This document shows, piece by piece, positions 1 to 11,000 of a DNA stretch of 29,576 nt. The translations under genes and the position numbers were made by a program. This stretch comes from Silene noctiflora (lineage: Eukaryota > Streptophyta > Magnoliopsida > Caryophyllales > Caryophyllaceae): contig VHZZ01001386.1 of the NCBI GenBank assembly GCA_009801015.1, positions 70,318-99,893 of the forward strand. The letters run 5' to 3'. A model generated the notes under the pieces. That model was not told where the DNA came from. It saw only the letters and a program-made list of their open reading frames with translations, and ran no database searches. How positions within the stretch are numbered: position 1 is the stretch's first letter; each line of letters starts with the position of its first letter.

Positions 1-609
1 AGATAATCAAATGAATCAAAGAACAAAAACATTTCACAAACCCTAAAACTGAAAGATCAAGTAAAATGCAAAATAAAAACTAAAAACTAAAAAGGAAACG
101 AATTGAAGTTGTAAATTAGGGTTTATACCGATCCTAGTTCGTGTCCGTTGATGTTTGCGTGGTGGCGGTCGCCGTCGACAGTGGCCAAGTATGGTAGTGG
201 TTGTTGTGCTCACGTTGGGTGGGCGGTGTTGGCGTGGTGGGGGTTGGTGTTTGCTGAGTTTAGGAAAGAGAAAGGAAGCAATGTAAAATGAAACAAAGGA
301 GAGTGACAGGGGGATTGTAGAGTGATATATTAGGTTATTAATATATGTGACAGAAACTCCGTCAGGAGTGTTTATGTTTCATGGGTTACTGACGGAAAAT
401 CCGTCAGTACTCGTTTTTACTGACGGAATTTCCGTCACTAATATTTAGCGCCATTGACTTAGTCAACGCGCCAACTATTTCTGACGGTTTTTCCGTCAGT
501 ACTTTGTTCCTGACGGAAATTCCGTCAGAAATCCGTCATTTTCCCGTTTTCTCTGACGCCTTTTTTTTCCGTCATTTTTTCCGTCAGTTTTCCGTGTTTT
601 TTTGTAGTG
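1..609 (-). mobile_element. CACTA (En/Spm) transposon, one end, extends off the left edge
   Basis: The right boundary reads TTTTTTTGTAGTG at 597-609, the reverse complement of the CACTACAAAAA terminus that defines CACTA elements. Just inside it lie at least four near-palindromes of the form TGACGGA-N-TCCGTCA (about 388-408, 419-437, 482-499, 510-527) plus looser copies to 590. This is the layout of subterminal transposase-binding repeats in this superfamily. The inner part (about 1-340) has no hairpins. On the minus strand it looks like the leader and first exon of an element gene, with a GGTATAAACCC donor-like site near 122-130; this is inference. The other end and the 3-bp target duplication (TTC at 610-612 on this side) are outside view, so length and activity cannot be judged. 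Confidence 0.72.
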
Positions 610-683
610 TTCGCCATCTGTTTTTTCCCCATCCCTCAATAGTGTTCTTCGGAAGAGATGAAGATGAATATCTTCAGAACAAA

Positions 684-769
684 GTAGAAGATGAAGATCT
701 TCAGCGCGTGAAGGTTGAAATCAAGTAGAAGATGAAGATCTTCACCAATGTAGAAGATGAAGATCTTGA
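684..769. repeat. Three copies of a GTAGAAGATGAAGATCTTCA unit
   Basis: The 20-base unit occurs exactly at 684-703 and 725-744, and with one late change at 750-769. A more diverged copy lies at about 652-676. Each unit contains the palindrome GAAGATCTTC, so every copy can form a small hairpin. Spacing is uneven (41 and 25 bases), so this is a cluster rather than a strict tandem array. Confidence 0.75.
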
Positions 770-1039
770 GAGAGTTAGAGAGTGAGGTAATTATGTTTCT
801 AAAAAAATAATGAGAGAGGTAGAGCAACTGAGCAATAGTGAGGTTTGAAAACCAAAAAAGTCGCGACATGGGGTTTCCCCATTAATTTTCCTCTTATTTT
901 ATTGTATCATTGGACTCCGCCCATTAATTTATTTATTTTATGTCCAAAAGGTCAAATCAGTTGTAAGGTTACATTAGTACATCAAGTGGGGCACTTCAAC
1001 CCATATTAGTTAATATGGTATCGATTTGGCACGTCTTTA

Positions 1040-1068
1040 CCTTGTGACGGATAGCGTCCGTCACAAGG
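1040..1068. repeat. Perfect 12-bp inverted repeat, 5-nt loop
   Basis: CCTTGTGACGGA (1040-1051) and TCCGTCACAAGG (1057-1068) are exact reverse complements around the loop TAGCG. The GTGACGGA core resembles the hairpins of the CACTA end to the left. It may be a relic of the same or a related element, or the palindromic end of another small transposon. Confidence 0.8.
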
Positions 1069-1151
1069 GAGACGCTTTGAAACTAAAAAGAGGAAAAATG
1101 ACCACGTGACTTGCTGACAATGAGCCGCCTGTTGAATGGGGAGTTTCTTTT

Positions 1152-1186
<35 letters not shown>

Positions 1187-1304
1187 TCAAATCATGTTTA
1201 TAATATATTAATACCAAAAAAGGCCATTAGTATCCATATTAACTTATACGATATCTATTCGCTCTGTCGGTCACAGGAGAAACTAGTTGCCTTTTGATGA
1301 AGTA

Positions 1305-1569
1305 CTAGTATAGTTCCCGTGCAAATGCACGGTATTTTAGATACAGATATTTGATAATTTTACAATTAATCAAGCTAATGCAATTTACCTCAATTTTGAA
1401 AAGAGTAGAAAATTTGCATATATAATTCCAAGGAGATATTTTTAATTCTAAATATAGATAGTTAACATTAACTAATTAGGAAATAAATATTGTCTAGCAG
1501 AATATCACTTGGGCGGAAAATTTGAGCGGGAGAATTTAGAAATGTGTTAATCTTTTAGCATATAGGGGA
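1305..1569 (-). mobile_element. Complete small non-autonomous Helitron
   Basis: Read on the minus strand, the element starts TCCCCTATATGCTAAAAGA (ending at + position 1569). It ends with the hairpin CCGTGC-ATTT-GCACGG (1317-1332), then eight bases, then CTAG (1305-1308). It sits between a minus-strand A (T at 1570) and T (A at 1304). A TC start, a 3' hairpin about 10 bases before CTRR and insertion into AT without duplication are the Helitron hallmarks. At 265 bp it has no room for a Rep/helicase gene. It lies about 460 bp upstream of the myosin start codon and could carry promoter elements. Confidence 0.72.
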
Positions 1570-2030
1570 TGATCTACAAAATGCGCATGAAAATACTCGA
1601 TATAATGGATAAGTTAGCAAAACATAGAAACAATGGTCAACGGGACATGTTAGACCCATTCTACATTTCTACCCAATATTGGATCCTACTTACCACCCAC
1701 TTATGTAAACCAGTCAAATTCTAAAAAAGCAGAATCCAATAGCTTTAAAAACTCCCAGTGTGCGTGCATATAGACTAAGCATAATACGCGTTACATGCAA
1801 CGTCCCCATTGCTACTTGCCTCCATTTCTCTCTCCGCCGACCGGTGACTAATTCCATGTCCATTTGTTGATTCTTCATACTTGAATAACTGATCCCCAAT
1901 TTTATTGATCTAGGGTTTTCTCTCTCATTCATAAACAAAAGTCAATATTTCATGTTTCGTCCTCCATCGTCAATCCAACATCTCCATTTCCCCATACTAT
2001 ATTGCTAACATTCTGCTTTTTTAAACTACT
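1570..2030 (+). promoter_or_regulatory. Probable core promoter and 5' leader of the myosin gene
   Basis: The start codon at 2031 fixes the downstream edge; the transcription start cannot be read directly. Pyrimidine-rich patches at about 1823-1836 and 1913-1930, the latter beside TCTAGGGTTTTC (telo-box-like AGGGTTT), are typical near plant transcription starts. CATATAG (about 1767-1773) and TTTAAAAA (about 1744-1751) are weak TATA candidates. If transcription starts before about 1850, the leader has two short upstream frames, at 1856-1870 and 1952-2008. Confidence 0.4.
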
Positions 2031-2033
2031 ATG
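2031..2033 (+). CDS. Myosin XI exon 1: start codon only
   Basis: ATG is followed directly by a good donor, GTATGA. Joining it to exon 2 gives [10 protein letters not shown], a normal myosin XI N-terminus. Exon 2 cannot supply a start itself: the codon before it is TAG and its first in-frame ATG lies deep in exon 3. Another leader ATG could in principle be used, but this one splices in phase. Confidence 0.75.
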
Positions 2034-5000
2034 GTATGAATTCATCGTTTTTTTTTTTTTTTTTTTTTTATATATAATTTCATCGTTCTTCATTGGATTC
2101 AATCAAACTTTTACGCCATTTTAATCGATTCAAGTTTACACTTGTTTTTAAATTTCATCATTTTTAGCTTACATTTTACTTAGCTTTCTTCAAATACTCA
2201 CATTGCCGACTGATCACCGTGTCTGAAATATCAATGGCGGAATTAAGGAGCTAATCAAGTTTTTTTAAAAAAATGATTTGACTTTTCATCTAGTTGACCT
2301 TATTTTCGAGTATGTCTTTCTTGTGTCTATGATCATGTTGTTGGATGTAATGTATAGGCTGCCTCAGTTAATTATGCTGTCGGAACGCTTGTTTGGGTTG
2401 CGGATCCTGAGGAAGCTTGGTTAGATGGCCATGTAGCAGCACTTAATGGACTTGAACTCACTGTAAAGTGTACAAATGGAAAGACAGTATGTTCCTTTCA
2501 TCACTCTCATTCATATGTCATGCCTTAATCTTCGTTATCGTGCAATGTTCCTAGAAAGATATAGTTAGTATGGTTAACTTTAGAAAATGGGACCAAGGAA
2601 GACCTTTTTCATCAGGAATTTTAATTATTAGACTACTTGTGTCAAGTATTTATACTCAAGGGACCAGGTTTTAGGCTAGCTTTCGTTGAAAAGGAAGTTT
2701 TACTTAATTTGTCGAGAGCTTGTCCTATGCTGCTTCGTAGAGACCCATGTAGTGTCTAATTTGTTGTAAGAAAGGGGCAATTTCATTCTTCTGTTGACAT
2801 GCATTTCTAAACCCTTGATGTAATACAAGGGTATGATTGAGATTGTGTACTTTTGATCTTCGTGCTTTGCCCTGGGCATGAAGGGCATGGCTGTACATTT
2901 TGGCTTCAACACCAGCTTGAGCTATCAAGGTATTGGAGGTTACATCGATTGCATTTTTGGCGTTTCGTGTCAGCCTTATTTATTGCGCAATAACCGAGAC
3001 TAGGCTGTCATGACCGATTCCGAAATCAAGTATCAAATCGAGATTTAATGCCATGCAACTTGGAGGCATTGAAAAGATATTTTTGTTGTTGATGATGATG
3101 ATGGTGTAATAGAGGTTATTGATTGAAGGACACCAAGGGGGTGACGCCGTGTGACTCCCGTGTGCAAAAAGACAATGACGAGCCGTCAAGGCATCAACCA
3201 TATACAGAAGTATTCATCTGACTATAAGTATTATGAATATTTGTTGTTGGGCAATGTAGTCTTTTTGTTTGCTTGGGTCGGGTTTGGCCCTTCCTGCCTT
3301 CGTCAGTTTATATACATCTCAATGTACAAGTTATCACTTTGACCCCCTTGACTCAGTGGACTAGTGGAGTAGTGGATATTTGACCATGAGGTCAAGGGTT
3401 CAAAGACGGCCCCTCTTATTTTTTGCTCCAAAATCTGCCCCTGATATTGGGTGCAATAATTACAGCTCTGCTTGCTTCTGGAGTCAAAATATAAAGGCTC
3501 ATTCATGCAACGTAATATTATTTTCATCCCGTTCTTCTGTACACTGCTCTCATTGTATAATCTTCCTCATGGCAATTTTATCATGGTTAGCTCCATGCAC
3601 ATGCGATGGTTATACACAGATGCTCATATAGTGGGGTGAAGATTCAGGCTCTTTTCAGATTTTCTGTCTGTGGATGAAGGAATTGACTGCATTCTCAATT
3701 GCTGTAAACCAAATCCTTTAATAGTTTCTGGCTGTACAAATATATAGCATACCCAGCATGATTTATCTCCATAATTGATGTTTCTAGATGAGTCATTTTC
3801 TGGCTGTTCCTTAAGTGGTGTTTCTAGCCTTCTAGGGGGTTGTTGAGAAATTTTCCCCTTTGTCCCAGTAATACACTGATTTCTTGACTTGCTACCCATA
3901 TTTCACAGTTCCTTTTGATGACTACATTGGGAACGTACTGTAGTTTACTGTTATATTGTTCTTTTCACCTTGCGATTCCCTTTCAAAAGAACTTGAAATC
4001 AACCATAAATTTACATTATAAACCAATTGTATAAGTAATAGACTTGGAGCTTTTATTTAGACACAGATTTGTATGTACTCCGAACTGATGGTAAGACAAA
4101 AATAGGCCTTTTGATCCAGACGTGCGTTTTCATTGTTACGTGCGTTGCTAGTTGTGGGATTGGATGTTATTTGTGTTGCAGACTTTTTTATTCTTAGGGT
4201 AGAAGCTCTTTGAGGCTGTAGGGTTTGATTGAATAAAAGGTCTTATGCTAATATGGAGTGCAAGTTTTAACATACGAGCTGCCAGTCAGTATAGCAATAA
4301 AAGAATGATTTTTACTATGGTTACTTTGAGGGTTATATGGCTGCAAAGGATCACCATAATGCACTGCAAAGGAGTGTCTCACTCTTTGGATTATATTATT
4401 TTTGTTATTGTAAGACACTATAGATGGTGTCTTTATACCTTATCATGTCATACTTGTTTGGAGCGCTGATCCATTTGTTATGTAGCTTTTTTGATTATGT
4501 TCATCTTTTTGTTTTTGAGAATGTTCACATATTATTTGACATATATGATGTATCTTCTACAAGTATTTTTGAATTGAGGTATACTGCTATGGCATGACTG
4601 TTCCTCTTATGTTTTCTCTTTTTTTCTGGTAATGATGATGGTGCTTTCTCTTTTTATTCCCGGTACTCAATATCTCTGTTTCATGTACAGGTTGCTGTTA
4701 ATATCTCGAAGGTCTATCCAAAGGATCCTGAAGCACCTCCTTCTGGTGTGGATGATATGACAAGGCTTGCTTATTTACATGAGCCTGGGGTCTTGGATAA
4801 CCTGAAACGTCGTTTTGATATTAATGAAATTTACGTAAGAAACATGAACATCTCCTTCCTTTCTTTTTTTGTGTGTGACAGTAGATACCCGTGCAAAAAC
4901 TTGTGCACATAGTTTGGTCATTGATGGATAATTTTCTTAATTAGTTATGGCTCCGATTTTGAAGGCATGAATTTGTTAGCACTGGTATGTTTAAAGTGTA

Positions 5001-8000
5001 TGTTTTACGACTTTTTTTTTACGCTATCAGAAATCATAAGCATTCGATCTGCATGCTTAACTGTCGTGGTGTATTTTTTTTATTTAATTTTCCCGTGACG
5101 AACTTCTTCTATGACGACTTTTCCACTCCATCAATTATGTGGAGTTAGATCTGTCTTTGTGAATCCGGTGTGAACTGTAATTATAGTATCTTTCCAAAAA
5201 ACATTCATGCTTTGAAGCTTATTTGCAGACTTACACAGGAAACATTTTGATCGCTGTGAACCCTTTCCGAAGGCTACCTCATTTATATGATAGTCATATG
5301 ATGGGGCAGTACAAAGGGGCTGCTCTAGGTGATTTAAGCCCACACCCCTTTGCAATCGCAGATGCTGCATACAGGTAACATTTTTTGCATGATCGAGTTG
5401 AAATTGGTTCTCATGGTTTTGTGTAAGCCACTCCATTGATTTTGTTTTTCATTGTAGATTGATGTTACATGAGGGAATAAGTCAGTCGATCTTGGTAAGT
5501 GGGGAAAGTGGAGCTGGCAAAACAGAAAGCACCAAGTCTCTTATGCAATATCTTGCATATATGGGGGGAAGAGCAAAAGCTACGGGGCGTTCTGTGGAGC
5601 AAAAAGTTTTGGAGGTGTGCACTAATATGACAGTTTTTCTCTTTTTTTTTTTTTCTTAAATTTTTTTTGTGAAGAAGCGTGATCGGTCAAGAATTGTGGG
5701 TGGGTGGGTGGGAAGGGAAACAAGTAGAAGTGTGGCTTTGTGAGGCTGCATACTTGCAGATGTTGCAGTTGTTTCAAAAAATGTAAACCAACTGCATTTC
5801 CTAGGGAAAATGCCCTCCATGAAAGAACTGAATTCTCTTTTTTATTAGAGCATGTTGTATAATTAGGGCTTAGTTATTCATTAAAAGCTAAGGGGATACA
5901 TCAGGCTGTTGTATAATCCAGTGTGCTTACTGATAGCCTTTATCTCAATTTGCAGTCAAACCCAGTTTTGGAAGCATTTGGTAATGCTAAGACTGTGAGA
6001 AACAATAACTCAAGGTGAGCTGGTGAGATCCATTTTTTCCATAGGGGTGTTCATTGCAGGTTGTTTCATATAATGTGTCTCAAAATGTTTTGAAATTGAG
6101 TTCTACTCTAAATAATGGCAGTCGTTTTGGCAAGTTCGTGGAATTACAGTTTGATCAACGAGGAAGGATATCTGGAGCAGCCATTAGGACTTATTTACTG
6201 GAAAGATCTCGTGTTTGCCAACTGTCTGATCCTGAAAGGAACTACCACTGCTTCTACATGCTGTGTGCGGCACCAAAAGAGGTAGTTTGATTTGTCATAA
6301 CATGCGATATCTGAATTGTTGGATGAATGATATGAGGTTTTAAATTCTAAGTTTTCAACTGGAAGGCAAAATGTCACTCAGACTTTGGCGATTGACTTTT
6401 TCTTTGTTCGTTATAAGGGCTTATTGGCGTGACAGTTTATGAGGCAAAGTTTTCTTACAACCTAGCTAAAAAAGTGTGTTTGAGCTTCTTTATTTTTTGC
6501 CTACTTTCAATTGTGCAGTGGGTGCTTAATGTTTCTGTGTTTAATCTGTTAATCAGCCAAACCCCTACAGGATAATAGGAGTGACTTTTTTGGCACATAT
6601 AACACATTGACCTGTAAAAACCTCAAATTCTCAACCCAAATGGTGTTTGACAACTCTTATTCAGACAACCAATAGATGAGCCTTGGATAATAAAACAAAA
6701 GATGTGATTTCATTTCCAAGCACAACGGGTTAGTTTATTTCCATATTGCATGCCTTTTCAAAAGTTGACAGGGGCATTGGCATGAGATGTAAGAGGATTT
6801 ACTAATGTGGGCTTTACATTTGTGTAATTTTTTCTATTGACAAGAATATTTGTGTAATCCTGCCCACTTAACTCTTTATTAGGATGTCGAGAGGTTTAAG
6901 TTGGACGACCCAAGAGCTTTCCATTATCTTAATCAATCAAACTGCTACAAAGTTGATGTGATAGATGATGCCAAAGAGTATGTAGCAACTAGAAGGGCCA
7001 TGGACGTTGTTGGTATTTCCTCTCATGAGCAGGTAGCAGGGGCTTTGAGTCCCCATTGTCTGTGCTATATTTTATTATCCTAACTTTGTTTGCTTGTTTA
7101 TCTTCTTACTCCAGACGGTTGTTATACTATTTTTTTTTTTCTCTCTAGGATGGGATTTTTAGAGTTGTGGCTGCAATTCTTCATCTAGGCAATATTGAAT
7201 TCACAAAAGGGAGCGAATCCGATTCTTCTGAACCTAAAGATGAAAAATCTAGATTTCATCTGAAAACAGCCTCTGAGCTATTTATGTGAGCAACTTTACC
7301 TTCTGAATTACATGAAATTGAGTTTGTTTTTGATATTGCTCAAGTACATTATTTAATGCGTGCTTAGGTGTGATGAGAAAGCCCTTGAAGATTCATTTTG
7401 TAAACGTGTAATTGTGACTCGTGGTGAGTCAATTACGAAGAATATGGATCCAAATGCTGCTTCTATCAACAGAGATGCCTTAGCCAAAACTGTATACTCA
7501 AGGTTATTTGATTGGTATGTCTCTTGTCTTGGATTCTCTATTTAACTACAGAAATATGTCGCTTTGAATTAGGCTAAATTCTTGGCAAAATGGCAGCTGA
7601 AGGTTTGTTATTTGTTTTGTTTTGATTTTCAGGCTTGTGAACAAGATAAATAGCTCCATTGGTCAGGATCCTGATGCAAAATCTCTGATTGGGGTTCTTG
7701 ACATTTATGGTTTTGAGACATTTAAGACAAACAGGTGCTTAACTGGTATGCTTTTGGTTTTGTTTCGTGCAGATTTTTTTTTTTTTTCTTCGGAAGACGA
7801 GGAAAAAGATATTTTATGTGTTACCATAAATGGCTAGGTGCTATGGGGCACATGATCTCGTTGCATTAGTCAGTAGTCATTACCGTGTTTCCCTCCTTGC
7901 GTGTGCATTTCTAAATCTAAAAGTTATTCGTTTCATTACCCATGTTATCTGAAGATGAGAAGGGTTTAACCAAGAAAGAGGTAAGAAAGGTACTACAAGA

Positions 8001-11000
8001 GGACAAGGGACCTATTTGGCAATAAGTAGAGGGATATTTTAGTAGCAAATAAAGTTAGCATGTTTGACTACTAAATCCCATTAGCAGAATTACGAATAAG
8101 TGTTTAGTAATCTTGCAGTAGATACTTCTATGAAAAAGTAATTCAGCAGGTAGACATTGCAATTTATTATTTTTACATATAAAATGGTTTGGTAATGCAT
8201 ATCTTAAGGTGGTTGTGCAGCCATACAAGGAAAGATCGGCTTAGAAATGAGGTGATTAGGGAGGAAGTGAGAGTGGCGCCGATAGAGGAGAAGGTGACGG
8301 AGAATCAGTTAAGATGGTTTGGGCTTGTGAGAAGGAGGCCTATTAATGCACCGTTAGGTCGTTAGGAGGCTCGAAACCTAGGAAATGAAAAAGGTTGCAA
8401 AGGGTAGAGGAAAACCCAAAAAAACATGGGTCTTCCCTCATTATGACCAACAGCGACATTTTCATCATGTGGGTCTTCCAGAAGCAGGTTGACAACCTCT
8501 TGTTTTTACGACATAGAGTAAGGCCCTGTGCATCAAGCACCTTTAATTGCTATAAAAGAGTCTTTGCTATACCTTGGTACCAATGTACCATTATTGTTGT
8601 TGTAAGCAAAATCAGAGAACTTACAAGTATGAGGGAGTTATATGGAAGATTTGAACAGTCAGTCTTTTGACGCTGTGATGCTCGGACTCTTCAGTTACCC
8701 CAGAGGATCCGGCGGACCCGACCCGGACATGGATCCGGACATGGATTTCGAGTCCGACCCTTCAGTGTGAAATCGGACCCTTGCCAGTGAAAAATAAAAG
8801 AAATAATAATTTTGTTGAACACTTGAAGATGAAAGAGAAAGTAGAAGTTAAAAAGATGAAGAAGGTTTAGCCGTTTAGACTCAAGGAATAAATGATTTTG
8901 CATAGAAAATTGAAGCAGGTGTTATCTAACGAGGTGTTATCTAAGGGTTTTATTTATTTTTATTTTTTTAGGGTAATAAAACTAAATTAATCAGATATTT
9001 TTATAGTTCATAAATAAATACTTATTAAAATATGTAGATATTTTTATTATTTCAGAAAAATGCCGTGTCCAAAATAACTCACGGATCCTCGTACCCGAGT
9101 CCTTGATTTTAAGATTTCAAGGATCGGACACTCGGATCCGTGTCCGAGTCGGATCCTTGGGTCCGAGTCTGAGCATCATAGTTTTGACGTATTACACTTG
9201 TATAAACTTCTAAACATAGCTCTTGGAAACAAACAGGTGCTTGGTCATGTCATTTGTAGGCATGGTTGATAAATATCGTTGTTTAATTTATTTTTCCTGC
9301 TAGTGGAATAGATGTACTTTATTTTCGTTTGAAGTTGTTACTTTGATGGGCTAGATTCAACTTTACTGTTTTGCAGCTTTGAGCAGTTCTGCATTAATTT
9401 AACGAATGAGAAGCTGCAGCAGCATTTTAATCAGGTTTCTAAATTAACTGTGGTTTAGAAAATACCCATGGATGACGGAAACCACTTCTGATATTGCAAA
9501 CATGATTTTACAGCATGTTTTCAAAATGGAGCAAGAAGAATACACTAGAGAAAAAATTGATTGGAGCTACATAGAGTTTGTCGATAATCAAGATGTTCTT
9601 GATCTTATAGAAAAGGTTAGTATACGATATTGTTTGCTCTTCGTTAACTGGTTTTGTTGTAAAACAAATCAATAAATGTTTTAGAGTACAGAAATTTTAT
9701 ACAATTTCGCTTTTCTTGCAAATTCAAGCTGTGTTTTGATACAACTTGAACTCACGCTTTACAAATACTTTGACATGCCACATTTTTTATATGGTGGGCC
9801 AACCACAGCTTGTCTATTTTGTGATGGCCTACCTCTATTCTCTCTTCCAGTAATCTGGTGCAATTTTGCATATATTTTACCTCCTAAGTTTTTCTTTCAT
9901 TAGAGCCTGAGTGGTGAGCTTTCTAATGAGGGTCCTTGTAAAGTGTATGTTTAATACCCAAGTTGTTCCCAGTCATAATAGCGAGTACCTATTATGCCAT
10001 ATTTGACTTCTTTGTTAAGAAAGTTCAACATAAAAAGAAAGTGAAGAAGCTTAGAAAAGCTGGAGTTCTTGTTATGTAAGATGAATTCTATTCCAATGTC
10101 CACCTCTACCCCTTTATAATCGAAGCCAGAGCTCTCTTTTGGGGGGGTTATGCTTGAAGAAGCTCTTTTTTTCTAGTGATGTGACATGTGACTAGCTTTC
10201 TTATTCGATCATTTGCCATATGACAGAAACCGGGCGGTATTATTGCTCTACTTGATGAAGCCTGGTAAGTGATCACAACTTTGAATTTTTTTTTTAATTT
10301 CTAATGTCTACTGAGTGTAAAGATAATGAACCATCTCGATAGGAAAAGAACAATGATATAATTTATGCAATTGGCCTGAAAATCTGATGGTGGCATTTCC
10401 TTTTGTAGTATGTTCCCTAGATCAACACATGAGACATTTGCTGAAAAGCTGTACCAGATGTTTAGTAACCATAAACGCTTCAGCAAACCAAAATTGTCGC
10501 GCACTGATTTCACTATATCTCATTATGCTGGTGAGGTGAGTTATTGGGTATTGTACATATGTTAGGATTTCTTGTTGTATAAAGATATTGTGGTCTATAT
10601 GGCAATTTACTCAGTAAATTAAATTGCAGGTGACTTATCAAACTGAGCTATTCCTTGATAAGAACAAAGATTATGTTGTTGCTGAGCATCAAGAGCTTTT
10701 AAGCGTTTCGAAGTGTGCCTTTGTGGCAAGCTTGTTTCCACCGTTGCCCGAGGAGTCTTCTAAGTCTTCAAAATTCTCCTCCATAGGCACGGGTTTCAAG
10801 GTTTGTTTGAGTTGGATCATCACCCTTTCTCTGTATGCTTGTGTGCATGTGTTCGGAAGGTGGGGTATGCATGTTCACATATTTACACCTCCTTGTGGAC
10901 ATGAATATCGGGGCTTTTAAGGGAATCCCTATCAGAATTTTACAACATAGTTGGAACCATTTGTAATCCGCTCTGTAATGGGGATGTCTTATCCTCTTTT

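Larger units (their letters stand above)
610..1304. other. Intergenic stretch between CACTA end and Helitron
   Basis: No gene is recognisable. It holds a short repeat cluster (684-769), a perfect hairpin (1040-1068) and a 32-base poly-T run (1154-1185). The short open frames on both strands here overlap the repeats and resemble no known protein. Confidence 0.6.
7735..9376 (+). other. Intron 11 (1642 bp) with two transposon insertions
   Basis: Splits switch II from the relay helix. It contains an RTE LINE remnant (8195-8435, perhaps to 8606) and a hAT MITE (8673-9181). The splice sites, GTGCTT and TTGCAG, are intact. Confidence 0.93.

Noticed and set aside
1154-1185. 32-base poly-T as a retroposon tail on the minus strand
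   Set aside because: No element body or target duplication beside it; plain homopolymer.
3349-3410. Functional tRNA gene
   Set aside because: A- and B-box-like motifs are there but acceptor and anticodon stems do not form, so it is treated as a SINE relic.
5131-5436. 101-residue minus-strand frame
   Set aside because: It is the shadow of myosin exon 4 read backwards.
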